NCBI RefSeq assembly: GCF_003014695.1
Contig: NZ_PYAS01000002.1
Coordinates: forward strand, 62,001-126,000
Origin: Dyadobacter jiangsuensis
GTDB taxonomy: Bacteria > Bacteroidota > Bacteroidia > Cytophagales > Spirosomataceae
DNA: 64,000 bases
Direction of reading: 5' to 3'
In this document: positions 1-8,246 of the stretch, one piece after another
How the letters are laid out: each line of letters opens with the position of its first letter
How positions within the stretch are numbered: position 1 is the stretch's first letter
Program-made: the position numbers and the translations under genes
The notes under the pieces: generated by a model
Told to the model about the DNA's origin: nothing
Databases searched by the model: none
The model's input: the letters and a program-made list of their open reading frames with translations, nothing else

Positions 1-168
1 CGTTATGTGCTTCCATTGGACGACAAAGGGGCGCAGCAATGGCCCAAAGCGGGAGATGATGCGGATATGGTGTTGGTAGCGGCAAGTTGTTCGGCAGAGG
101 CGGTATCACGTATTTCAACGATTACTTCGTTGATCCACAAGGGAAATATTGTATTTAACGAGACGTAG
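1..168 (+). CDS. C-terminal end of an unidentified protein (cut by window edge)
   Basis: An open frame enters from the left edge and ends at TAG 166-168, giving the last 55 residues of a protein (ending in HKGNIVFNET). The fragment contains a short hydrophobic strand (MVLVAAS) and no motif I recognise. Over 100 bases of non-coding sequence follow before the next gene, so it is the end of its unit. Function unknown. Confidence 0.55.
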   Translation, partial: RYVLPLDDKGAQQWPKAGDDADMVLVAASCSAEAVSRISTITSLIHKGNIVFNET

Positions 169-251
169 CGATCGCGCGTAAGTGTAGCGTCTATTATAAA
201 TTTTACAACTATTGGAATGAAACGAATAAAGTGATTACACAACACATAAAA

Positions 252-259
252 TACTTTTG
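252..259 (+). promoter_or_regulatory. -7 promoter element TACTTTTG upstream of the DUF4822-like lipoprotein
   Basis: TACTTTTG matches the Bacteroidota -7 consensus TAnnTTTG and lies 24 bases before the ATG at 284. No TTTG is seen about 19 bases upstream, so only the -7 half is supported. Confidence 0.4.
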
Positions 260-283
260 TCGTGTATTTAAACTTTATCAAAC

Positions 284-760
284 ATGACTGATTTCAAGAG
301 AATTGTATTGGGTTTAGTGGTCATTTTTTGTGCCGCATTATTTGTTGGTTGCAGCGATGACCATGAGCCCCAGAAAGCATTAACACCCAGCGAAGTGCTC
401 GCGAGCGTTGCCTGGGAAACAACAAATGCAAAAAATAATAAGGGCGAGAATGTGGTATTGACGGATGCGAATGTGGCCAACTTTGTAGGTTTCGCCTATT
501 TCAAGGCGGATGGAACATTTACCATGTATAACCTGGACGATTCGCCCAAAATGCATGGTGATTGGACGGTTTCCGCGGATGGAAAAACCCGCACGATCGT
601 AGCGAAGGATAATGCAGGCGCTGTTTTGTTTACACGCGTGGTAGACATTACGGTGCTCACAAAAGATGAATTTACGTACCGGATTTATCCCAACAATAGC
701 GACAAATCGATCTATTTCGATATCGTTCACACGCCTACCACGCACGTGGAGCCAAAGTAA
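284..760 (+). CDS. DUF4822-like (lipocalin-like) lipoprotein
   Basis: This 158-residue protein begins with a lipoprotein signal peptide: a basic start, a hydrophobic core and a lipobox ending FVGC at Cys23. The mature part starts with PSEVLASVAWETTNAK and continues with NVANFVGFAYFKADGTFTMY and MHGDWTVSADGKTRTIV, which resemble the DUF4822 family of small beta-rich lipoproteins, often found in two copies in other bacteria; here there is one copy. It is probably exported and lipid-anchored in the cell envelope. Monocistronic: a -7 element lies upstream and a strong hairpin downstream. The ligand and role are unknown; the family assignment rests on recalled motifs. Confidence 0.7.
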   Translation: MTDFKRIVLGLVVIFCAALFVGCSDDHEPQKALTPSEVLASVAWETTNAKNNKGENVVLTDANVANFVGFAYFKADGTFTMYNLDDSPKMHGDWTVSADGKTRTIVAKDNAGAVLFTRVVDITVLTKDEFTYRIYPNNSDKSIYFDIVHTPTTHVEPK

Positions 761-791
761 TGGGTGAAGATATTTAGAGTTTACTCTGATA

Positions 792-824
792 AATGGCAGC
801 CATTTCGGCTGCCATTTTCATTTT
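792..824 (+). terminator. Intrinsic terminator after the DUF4822-like lipoprotein
   Basis: A perfect 10-bp stem (AATGGCAGCC with GGCTGCCATT) closes a 5-base loop and is followed by T-rich sequence (TTTTCATTTT). It starts 31 bases after the stop codon. Confidence 0.85.
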
Positions 825-921
825 GGAAGTAAAACAAATAATGGATATATAATTTTACTTTATATTTTGTTTTCTATAACAAAGTCATTACCATTGCACA
901 TCAACAAAATCATAATGCGTT

Positions 922-2052
922 ATGGAAAACAGTCGGATTATACGTGCCCTTTCCGGTGTGACAGGGTTGCTTTTGATGATTTGTGTGTTGTGGGGCTGCG
1001 GGGACAGTTCTGAAATGGTAATACGTGGCGATTTCCGGGGTGGAAATACGTTCCTGGAAGGCAAGAAGCTGTATTTTGGCAATGCCGAAACTCGCAACTT
1101 TGTCGATACCGCCGTTGTACGCGAAGGGAAGTTTGAATTTAAGGTTAAAACTGATGAGGGTTTTGTGCCGTTTCGGGCGGCTATTGTATTTGAAACGGGT
1201 AATCCCGATTGGCCGCATCAACTGGTTGGCTATAAAAATCCCTACTTCAAGAAGACGAGCGAAAGTAATTTCTATGCCGAGCCGGGTGTAATGGAGTTGC
1301 AACTCGATACGATCCAGGTATTTACTCCAAAAAATAAGGTCGTTACCTTTAAAATGGACAAAGTAAACCGGCAAACGGAAGTACTATTCCGCCATTACGC
1401 TTTTAAAGGCAATACAAAGGACAAAACTGATAACTCTGATTATAATGAATCGATCGTTCGAAAGCATCCCTATTCACTCGACTTGTTACGTACACTGAAT
1501 TATAGCAAAACGTCACTCGAAACTCGCGAAGCCAAACATCTGCTTTCACTTTTCGATCCCGAGCTGCATTCAAACCCAGGTTATATTGCCTTAAAAACCT
1601 ATTTCGAGTACGAAAACAAAACCGGCAGTGATTTTCCAACAGAAGTTGCATTAAAAACGACGGATGATAAGTCGGTCAGCGAAGTGCTGGTAGATTCCTC
1701 CAAACATAACCTCATTGTCTTTTGGGCAAGCTGGTGCGGGCCTTGCCGGATGGAAATTCCGCAAATTAAGAAACTCTATGAAAGCAAAGGAGCGGATTTG
1801 AATGTCGTCAGCATTTCCGTCGATAAGGATCAAAATGCCTGGAAAAAAGCCATGGAAAAAGAGCAAATGCCCTGGAAGCAGTTCCTCCTGCCCGTGGGAG
1901 AGACTTATGCGATGCTGGATAAGAAATACAACTTGCAAACTATCCCGATTTGGGTGCTGCTGGACGGCAATGGAAAGGTGGTCGATCAGCACGTAGGGTA
2001 CGACACCGGCGATAATGCAGTGGATTTGAAAGTCGCGGCGCTTTTGAAGTAG
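922..2052 (+). CDS. TlpA-like thiol-disulfide lipoprotein
   Basis: A 376-residue envelope thioredoxin. The N-terminus has a signal peptide with lipobox LWGC (Cys26). Residues about 30-240 form a DUF4369-like beta domain followed by a helical linker. The C-terminal 140 residues are a TlpA/AhpC-type thioredoxin fold with the redox motif WCGPC at residues 271-275 and a cis-proline TIP segment near the end. Proteins of this type reduce or oxidise exported thiols and are numerous in Bacteroidota. It stands alone, and a long purine/pyrimidine inverted repeat follows it. The substrate is not evident. Confidence 0.85.
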   Translation: MENSRIIRALSGVTGLLLMICVLWGCGDSSEMVIRGDFRGGNTFLEGKKLYFGNAETRNFVDTAVVREGKFEFKVKTDEGFVPFRAAIVFETGNPDWPHQLVGYKNPYFKKTSESNFYAEPGVMELQLDTIQVFTPKNKVVTFKMDKVNRQTEVLFRHYAFKGNTKDKTDNSDYNESIVRKHPYSLDLLRTLNYSKTSLETREAKHLLSLFDPELHSNPGYIALKTYFEYENKTGSDFPTEVALKTTDDKSVSEVLVDSSKHNLIVFWASWCGPCRMEIPQIKKLYESKGADLNVVSISVDKDQNAWKKAMEKEQMPWKQFLLPVGETYAMLDKKYNLQTIPIWVLLDGNGKVVDQHVGYDTGDNAVDLKVAALLK

Positions 2053-2207
2053 AAAAAGGAGGAGGGGATGAAGGGGATGAGAGGGAGGAAGGAGGAAGGG
2101 GATGAAAGGGAGGAAAGGGAGGGTGGAATGCTAGGATTGCTCCTTTCCATCCACTGTCTTTTCCCTCCTCCCCTTCCTCCCTTTCCTCCTTTCCTCCTTT
2201 CCTCCTC
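2053..2207. repeat. Polypurine / polypyrimidine inverted low-complexity block
   Basis: Between two convergent genes, 2053-2127 on the plus strand is almost pure G and A with three GGGGATGA copies, and 2157-2204 is almost pure C and T. The arms are imperfectly complementary (both share AAAGGGAGGAA read on one strand or the other), so RNA from either side could fold into a long hairpin. It may act as a bidirectional terminator; there is no coding potential. Confidence 0.6.
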
Positions 2208-2211
2208 AATT

Positions 2212-3369
2212 TTACAACCTTACCTCACTACCACTTTCAGCGGAACGTAATCCGGCTTCCAGCACCTGAATGATTTTCAAACCATCGGCGAAGTCCGGTT
2301 TGATTTCGGTATCATTTTCAATGGCATCCAGGAAGTCGACTACCGCGTGTACGAATGCATGCTCGTAGCCAATGATATGCCCGGCGGGCCACCAGTGGCC
2401 GGCGTATGGGTGGATGGATTCGGTGGCGAGGATCGTGCGGAAACCGTGTTCGCCTTTTGTGTCTTCGTTGGAATAGTATTGCAGCTCGTTCATGCGTTCG
2501 AGGTCGAAAACGAGGCTGCCTTTGCTGCCGTAAATTTCGAATGTAAGGCGGTTTTTGCGACCGGTTGCGAATCGGGTGGCTTCAAATGAGCCCACAGCCC
2601 CGTTTTGGAACCGGACCATCATCAGCGCCGCGTCCTCCACGGTTACTTCACCCATTTCATCGCCCTTGGACGCACCGGACAGGCTTCCGGTGGCTGTTTC
2701 ATCGGCTATCGGGCGTTCTTTGATGAAATTCGCGGTTAATGAGGAAACGGAAACGATGTCGCCTACGAGGAAATGTGCGAGATCGACAGCGTGGGAGTTG
2801 AGGTCCCATTGAGGGCCGGCCTTGGCGGTTTCCTTTTTAAGCTGCCAGGTAAGCGGGAACGACGGATCGACGATCCAGTCCTGCTGGTAAGCGCAACGCC
2901 AATGGAAAATGCGGCCAATCTTGCCTTCTTCGATCATCTTTTTGGCCAGGGCTACGGCAGGCGTCCTGCGGTAATTGTGGTTCAGGTAATGCTTTACGCC
3001 GTTTTCCTGGCAAACTTTCAGCATTTCGGCCGCCTGCGTACTGTCCATCGACAGCGGTTTTTCACAAAAAATATGCTTGCCAGCTTTTGCCGCGGCCAAT
3101 GCGACTTCATAATGCAGGTTTTGGGGTAACGCGATGTCGATAATGTCGATATCGGGGCGGTTGATGAGCTTTTGCCAGTCGGTTTCGGTCTCTTCCCAGC
3201 CCCAGTTTTGGGCAAACTCAGAAAGTGATTCCTGATGACGGCCGCACGCGACTTTCAGGACGGGCGTCGAGGGGGTGTCAAAAAACAGCGGGGCTTTTTT
3301 CCACGCATTGCTATGCGCCCGGCCCATAAACTTGTAACCTACTATGCCGATATTAATCTGCTTTTTCAT
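2212..3369 (-). CDS. Gfo/Idh/MocA family oxidoreductase
   Basis: A 385-residue NAD(P)-dependent dehydrogenase of the Gfo/Idh/MocA family. The Rossmann nucleotide site is at the start (NIGIVGYKFMGRAHSNAW), the family signature EKPLSM follows the first domain, and a C-terminal alpha/beta domain completes the fold at normal length. Such enzymes oxidise sugars, inositols or amino sugars; the substrate cannot be read here. It is divergent from the fused dehydrogenase at 3493, so they may share regulation. No signal peptide, so it is cytoplasmic. A -7 element lies 44 bases before the start. Confidence 0.85.
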   Translation of the reverse strand: MKKQINIGIVGYKFMGRAHSNAWKKAPLFFDTPSTPVLKVACGRHQESLSEFAQNWGWEETETDWQKLINRPDIDIIDIALPQNLHYEVALAAAKAGKHIFCEKPLSMDSTQAAEMLKVCQENGVKHYLNHNYRRTPAVALAKKMIEEGKIGRIFHWRCAYQQDWIVDPSFPLTWQLKKETAKAGPQWDLNSHAVDLAHFLVGDIVSVSSLTANFIKERPIADETATGSLSGASKGDEMGEVTVEDAALMMVRFQNGAVGSFEATRFATGRKNRLTFEIYGSKGSLVFDLERMNELQYYSNEDTKGEHGFRTILATESIHPYAGHWWPAGHIIGYEHAFVHAVVDFLDAIENDTEIKPDFADGLKIIQVLEAGLRSAESGSEVRL

Positions 3370-3413
3370 CGGGGAATTTGTGTGGTTAAGGATTGAATGC
3401 TAATCAGGTTTGT

Positions 3414-3421
3414 CAAAATTA
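3414..3421 (-). promoter_or_regulatory. -7 promoter element TAATTTTG for the Gfo/Idh/MocA gene
   Basis: On the minus strand this reads TAATTTTG, matching TAnnTTTG, about 45 bases before the start codon at 3369. No clear -33 element. Confidence 0.35.
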
Positions 3422-3492
3422 TCAAATCTTGGCGATTGGATTTAATTCGTAAATTCCTGCTCCTGATTTTTACGTCAACGACACACTATTTC

Positions 3493-5592
3493 ATGAAACA
3501 ACTTGCCCAGAATCTCCGGACGGGAGAGACGTTGCTCCTGAATGTCCCCGTTCCGCTAGCCCGCAAGGGCTGCCTGCTCATCAAAACCCGCAAAAGCCTT
3601 GTTTCCGCTGGTACAGAACGAATGCTGATCCGGTTCAGCAAAGCAAATTTTCTGTTCAAAGCCCGGCAGCAACCCGATAAGCTGCGCCTCGTAATCGACA
3701 AAATCCGGACCGATGGCTTCTGGAAAACGACACGCTCGGTACTCCGCAGGCTGGACCAACTCCTGCCGTTGGGGTATTGCAATGTGGGGGAAGTAGTAGG
3801 AATAGGAGAGGGTATAGAAGGATTCATGATCGGCGATCGGGTGGTCAGTAACGGGCCGCATGCCGAGGTGGTTTGTGTGCCCGTCAATCTGGTAGCCAAG
3901 GTCCCGCGAAATGTGCCCGACGAGGAGGCGGCATTCACGGTGCTGGGCGCGGTGGGCCTGCATGGCGTGCGTTTGCTGGCACCTGCGTTGGGTGAGCGCG
4001 TGGCAGTAGTAGGATTAGGATTAATCGGTTTGATGGTGGTCGATCTTTTGCGTGCGCAAGGGTGCGAGGTAATCGGTATCGAGCCTGACGGAGACAGGAG
4101 AAGAATTGCCGAGGAAAAGGGTATTCCAGCCATTCATCCCGCCAAGTCTGCCGGCCAATCAGTTTCAGAGCAGTTCGGTGAAATGGACGGTGTTATCATC
4201 ACGGCTTCGTCCGAATCTGGAAATGTCCTTTCAACAGCCTCTGCGATTTGCAGAAAAAGAGGAAAAATAGTCCTTATCGGTGATGTTCCATTGCACTTGA
4301 ACCGCTCAGATTTTTACCATAAAGAACTCACATTCCAGGTTTCCTGCGCGTATGGGCCCGGGCGTTACGATCACGCGTACGAGGAGCAAGGCATCGATTA
4401 CCCGCTATCGTATGTCCGCTGGACGGCAAACCGCAATTTTCAGGAAATACTGCGACTGCTGGACAATGGTTTGCTGGATGTGAAGCCACTCATATCCGGT
4501 ATCGTTCCGCTTGAAAACTATTCGGGTATTTATCAAAAGAACAACCGATCGCTGGGCACGTTGATCGATTATAGCGGAGAATGTAAAAGCGACGAAAAGA
4601 TAATTCAGAATCCCGCCAATGTATTGGTAGCAAATAAGGTGGTTGCGGCGGTGATTGGCGCAGGAAATTTTGCCTGTATGACGCTGCTGCCGGCGCTTCA
4701 TGGGAAGTGTATCAAATACATCGCGAGTTCGGGAGGGCTGAGGGCGGCGGAGTTGGCTGAAAAGTATGGTATTCCATTCGTTGCGACCGATTATCAGAAA
4801 ATTTTGGGAGACAATGAAGTCAATCTGATCATCATTGCCACCCGGCACGACCAACACGTTTCCATCGCAGCGGATGCACTTTGTGCGGGTAAGCATGTTT
4901 TTGTGGAAAAGCCGCTTAGTATTGATTTCAGGGGTGTGGAAACGGTGAAAACGGCATTTCAAAATGCGCCACGGCCGGTTTCGCTCACGGTAGGTTTTAA
5001 CCGAAGGTATGCGCCGCATATTACCAAAATGCGGGAGTTGTTGGATGGCAGCCCGATGAACGTCGTGATTACGATCAATGCGGGCTATATCTTGGGTAAT
5101 GCCTGGATACACGATAGCGCCCGGGGAGGCGGAAGGCTGGTAGGAGAAGCGTGCCATTTTGTCGATTTGGTCGCCTGGCTTGCGCAGAGTCATATTACTG
5201 AAGTTTGTACTAATGCATTGAGTACCCGAGGTAGTATGCATTCCGAGAATGCCAGTGTGCTGTTGCGACTGGCGAATGGTTCCGTGGGTGTGGTGCATTA
5301 TTTTTCAAATGGCCATAATGGTTATCCAAAGGAGCGTGTCGAAGTCCATTCACTAGGCCGAACACTGGTTTTGGATGATTACAGAGTGCTGAGGGGGTAC
5401 GGTTTCGAAAGGTTTCGTGAACTGAAAACCAATGCTGGTAAAGGCCATCGGGAGCAATTCGATAAGTTGTTTGAATGCATTTCAAGTGGAAGAGAGCCGT
5501 TAATGCCCCTCGAAGACATTTGGAATTCATGCCGGGCTATATTGGCGGCGCGAGATAGCATGTGGGCGGGTGGTTGGGTGAAGGTATCATGA
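3493..5592 (+). CDS. Bi-domain oxidoreductase: zinc-type alcohol dehydrogenase-like domain fused to Gfo/Idh/MocA domain
   Basis: A 699-residue fusion. The N-terminal half (about residues 1-360) is a medium-chain alcohol-dehydrogenase fold with GYCNVGEVVGIGEG and a Rossmann segment (VAVVGLGLIGLMVVDLLRAQG). The C-terminal half begins with a second Rossmann motif (AAVIGAGNFACMTLLPAL) and has the Gfo/Idh/MocA signature EKPLSIDF. I chose the ATG at 3493 (MKQLAQNL) over upstream starts because the extra 32 residues are not family-like. The stop overlaps the next gene as ATGA, so the two are translationally coupled. Similar fusions sit beside heparinase-like and GT4 genes in surface-glycan loci. The fusion probably processes an activated or oxidised sugar; the substrate is unknown. 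Confidence 0.85.
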   Translation: MKQLAQNLRTGETLLLNVPVPLARKGCLLIKTRKSLVSAGTERMLIRFSKANFLFKARQQPDKLRLVIDKIRTDGFWKTTRSVLRRLDQLLPLGYCNVGEVVGIGEGIEGFMIGDRVVSNGPHAEVVCVPVNLVAKVPRNVPDEEAAFTVLGAVGLHGVRLLAPALGERVAVVGLGLIGLMVVDLLRAQGCEVIGIEPDGDRRRIAEEKGIPAIHPAKSAGQSVSEQFGEMDGVIITASSESGNVLSTASAICRKRGKIVLIGDVPLHLNRSDFYHKELTFQVSCAYGPGRYDHAYEEQGIDYPLSYVRWTANRNFQEILRLLDNGLLDVKPLISGIVPLENYSGIYQKNNRSLGTLIDYSGECKSDEKIIQNPANVLVANKVVAAVIGAGNFACMTLLPALHGKCIKYIASSGGLRAAELAEKYGIPFVATDYQKILGDNEVNLIIIATRHDQHVSIAADALCAGKHVFVEKPLSIDFRGVETVKTAFQNAPRPVSLTVGFNRRYAPHITKMRELLDGSPMNVVITINAGYILGNAWIHDSARGGGRLVGEACHFVDLVAWLAQSHITEVCTNALSTRGSMHSENASVLLRLANGSVGVVHYFSNGHNGYPKERVEVHSLGRTLVLDDYRVLRGYGFERFRELKTNAGKGHREQFDKLFECISSGREPLMPLEDIWNSCRAILAARDSMWAGGWVKVS

Positions 5593-7487
5593 AAGCGCTG
5601 CGGTATCTGACACTCTTTTGGGACATTGCTCGGCAGATGGGCTGGCGCTATGTGCTGTTCCGGGCTTGGCATTGGTTGCAGGCGAAAACCGGGGTGCTGA
5701 AAGTTCGCTTTCCAATAGGAGCTACCGGGCAATCATTTGTAAGTATCGGGGAATGGCGTACGTACAAAACCGCATTTCTCTTCGATCCCGAAAAGCTGAG
5801 CCTGCGAAAGAATACGGGCCTCACTGATTTGAAATGGAGGGTTGGACAAATAAAAGCAGGGAGATTCCGCTATTTCAGCGAGCAATGGTTCGAAGTGCCG
5901 GATTGGCACACCAATCCATTAACTGAATTTGTCTATCCGAAAAAACGGCATTGGTCGGAGGTCAACGACTTTTCTTTGCGCGAGGGCGATATCAAATATG
6001 TGTGGGAGAAATCGCGGTTCACTTTCTTGTATGACCTTATTCGGTATGACTTACATTTTTCGGAAGATCAGTCCGTTACCGTCTTTGCGCTCATCGCCGA
6101 CTGGATCGACCATAACCCGGTCAACTGCGGCCCGAATTGGAAATGCAGCCAGGAAATCTCACTTAGAGTATTGAATTGGACTTTTGCATTGCATTATTAC
6201 CGCGGCTCGCCTGCCTTGTCGCAGCAGCTACTTGACCAAATTCTTTGCAGTATTTTTGATCAGATGCGTCATGTCGCCGCCAATATCAGGTTTTCTGAGA
6301 TAGCAGTACGGAACAACCATATTTTAACAGAGGCATTGGGGCTTTTTGTGACCGGGTTAATGTACCCGTTTTTTTCCAAAAGTGTGGATTGGAAGACTAA
6401 GGGAAGGTTTTTGTTCGAAAGAGAGATCATTTCACAAATTGCGTCGGACGGTACCTATTTGCAGTACTCGATGAACTATCATCGGGTTGTGGTTCAGCTA
6501 ATGATCTGGGGAATCCGGTTGTCGGAGCTGAATGAGGATCGCATGTGTGAAGAGGTGTATGCACGAGCGCGGGCTGCATTAATGTTTTTGAGGGCTTGCC
6601 AAGCCAATGCAAATGGGCAGCTTCCCAATTATGGTCACAATGACGGCGCGCTATTTTTTCCGCTTACAGCATGCAAGTTTCGAGATTTTCGCCCGCAAAT
6701 GGCAGCTCTTGCCACGGTGCTGAGGATTGATTTGGGTTATCAAACGGGCAAATGGTTGGAGGAAAGCCAATGGCTGGCTGGAAATTGTGGACCATCCCTT
6801 GTTAAAAAAAGTCCACAGCGTTTGTCTGCTTTTTCCAAAGGCGGTTATTATGTGATCCGCAATTATGGCACACTTACATTTCTGCGCTGTGGAAATTATC
6901 ACAGTCGGCCCTTTCAAGCCGATAACAATCACCTCGACATTTGGGTAAATGGCCGTAATATTCTACGGGACGCCGGTACGTGGCTTTACAACGCGGACGA
7001 GGAGTCCATGCGTTATTTCTCAGGCACGCGCTCGCATAATTCGATCATGATCGATGATTTTGACCAAATGCAAAAGCAGCACCGATTTATCTGGACGCAT
7101 TGGATTCAGAATGCAAAAGGTGAGGCGAGCTGTTCGGATAGCGATTATTGGATTGAAGCTGAATTTGAGGGGTTCAGACATGTGGCAAGAGGTATTGTGC
7201 ATCGGCGGCGGGTGACGAAAAGGAAGAATCAGTTGCATTGGATCATTGAAGACCAGGTTCTGAATGTGCCAAAAGGAATGAAGATTCGGCAACTATGGCA
7301 TCCGGATGAAAGGTTCGGGCGGCATTTCCGGATTGAAGCAACGGATGAAAGCGGACGAGAGCTATCGGCGACTACTGAAAAAGGGTGGTATTCAGATGGT
7401 TATGGTGTGAAAAAGGACAGCGATATTTTGTTGTTTGAGAGTAAGGGGAGTTGCATCCGGACCATCATTACGACCAGAACCGATTGA
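5589..7487 (+). CDS. Heparinase II/III-like / alginate lyase family protein
   Basis: A 632-residue protein with an alpha-helical N-terminal toroid (about residues 60-400) and a C-terminal beta-sandwich of the heparinase II/III type (from about residue 420, including SRPFQADNNHLDIWVNGRNI and GTWLYNADEESMRYFSGTRS). I take the ATG at 5589, which overlaps the preceding stop as ATGA. There is no clear signal peptide, so despite resembling polysaccharide lyases it may act in the cytoplasm or at the inner face of the membrane during surface-glycan synthesis. Lyase activity is by homology only. Confidence 0.8.
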   Translation: MKALRYLTLFWDIARQMGWRYVLFRAWHWLQAKTGVLKVRFPIGATGQSFVSIGEWRTYKTAFLFDPEKLSLRKNTGLTDLKWRVGQIKAGRFRYFSEQWFEVPDWHTNPLTEFVYPKKRHWSEVNDFSLREGDIKYVWEKSRFTFLYDLIRYDLHFSEDQSVTVFALIADWIDHNPVNCGPNWKCSQEISLRVLNWTFALHYYRGSPALSQQLLDQILCSIFDQMRHVAANIRFSEIAVRNNHILTEALGLFVTGLMYPFFSKSVDWKTKGRFLFEREIISQIASDGTYLQYSMNYHRVVVQLMIWGIRLSELNEDRMCEEVYARARAALMFLRACQANANGQLPNYGHNDGALFFPLTACKFRDFRPQMAALATVLRIDLGYQTGKWLEESQWLAGNCGPSLVKKSPQRLSAFSKGGYYVIRNYGTLTFLRCGNYHSRPFQADNNHLDIWVNGRNILRDAGTWLYNADEESMRYFSGTRSHNSIMIDDFDQMQKQHRFIWTHWIQNAKGEASCSDSDYWIEAEFEGFRHVARGIVHRRRVTKRKNQLHWIIEDQVLNVPKGMKIRQLWHPDERFGRHFRIEATDESGRELSATTEKGWYSDGYGVKKDSDILLFESKGSCIRTIITTRTD

Positions 7488-7531
7488 ACTTGGCACAAAG
7501 ATTGGCTATTTTTAGAAAAAACCTGATGACT

Positions 7532-7819
7532 ATGAACCTGACAATCCACATCGATGATCAAAAATTGACGGCAGTAGAAGAGTGGGCAAAGGCGCACGGG
7601 GAGACTGTGGAGCAATTGGTAGAAAAATATCTTGAAAAGTTGGCGACAAAAAGTGACCAACCTTCAAAAGAGACGTATCAAGAAGCGGAGGAATCATCTA
7701 TCCGTCTTTTGGTTACCGAAGAAATCAAACGATTGCAGGACGAGGCAGGAATCAAGCCGGTAGGTGATTTCGATGAACGTAAAGACTTCGAAAATCACAT
7801 TAAACGAAAACATGCATAA
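7532..7819 (+). CDS. Antitoxin-like protein (DUF6364-like, ribbon-helix-helix type)
   Basis: A 95-residue acidic protein starting MNLTIHIDDQKLTAVEEWAK, a beta strand then helices typical of small antitoxins of the DUF6364 kind. The C-terminal half is charged and probably binds the toxin. ATG codons at 7526 and 7532 are both possible. Its last 8 bases overlap the start of the PIN-domain gene, the usual antitoxin-toxin arrangement. It should bind DNA upstream and repress its own operon while neutralising the PIN protein. It is read from the antitoxin-like N-terminus and the partner gene. Confidence 0.75.
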   Translation: MNLTIHIDDQKLTAVEEWAKAHGETVEQLVEKYLEKLATKSDQPSKETYQEAEESSIRLLVTEEIKRLQDEAGIKPVGDFDERKDFENHIKRKHA

Positions 7820-8237
7820 AGTCTGGCTCGATACCAATGTTCTTCTTGATTATCTGCTGCGAAGAACAGGGTTTGAAACTCCTATGATAGAACTTATCAG
7901 AAAAATTGAAAGGAACGAGATCAAAGCTTTCGCCTCCATCATTAATCTGATCCACACACATTATCAACTGAGAAAACTTACTACTGAGCCAGCTGCGAGA
8001 GCCATTCTTCAAAATCTCACCAAGCTCATTCATATACAGGATATTCCACCTGATATTACCAGCCGGGCATTATCAAATTCTACAATAGCAGACTTCGAAG
8101 ACGCGGTGCAATATGAATTGGCGCTGCTAAGCGAAGCAGATTTTTTCTTGACGAGAAATTTAATGGATTTTGTCTCAGCGACAGGTCCGGTGGTCTGCTC
8201 GGTGGAGCACTATCTTATTTTCTCTCAAAAGTTATGA
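7812..8237 (+). CDS. PIN-domain ribonuclease toxin
   Basis: A 141-residue PIN-domain protein. The first acidic residue of the active site is in VWLDTNVLLDYLLRR (Asp6), the middle acidic cluster is in TIADFEDAVQYELAL, and the last is in EADFFLTRNLMDF, giving the usual metal-binding acidic set of PIN nucleases. The start at 7812 overlaps the antitoxin stop by 8 bases. PIN toxins of this VapC-like group cut RNA, often tRNA. The pair lies between a heparinase-like gene and a glycosyltransferase that would otherwise be neighbours, which suggests insertion. Confidence 0.85.
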   Translation: MHKVWLDTNVLLDYLLRRTGFETPMIELIRKIERNEIKAFASIINLIHTHYQLRKLTTEPAARAILQNLTKLIHIQDIPPDITSRALSNSTIADFEDAVQYELALLSEADFFLTRNLMDFVSATGPVVCSVEHYLIFSQKL

Positions 8238-8246
8238 ATTCCCGGC

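Noticed and set aside
3397..3492. Longer N-terminus for the fused dehydrogenase
   Set aside because: The 32 extra residues are hydrophobic and not family-like; MKQLAQNL at 3493 is preferred.
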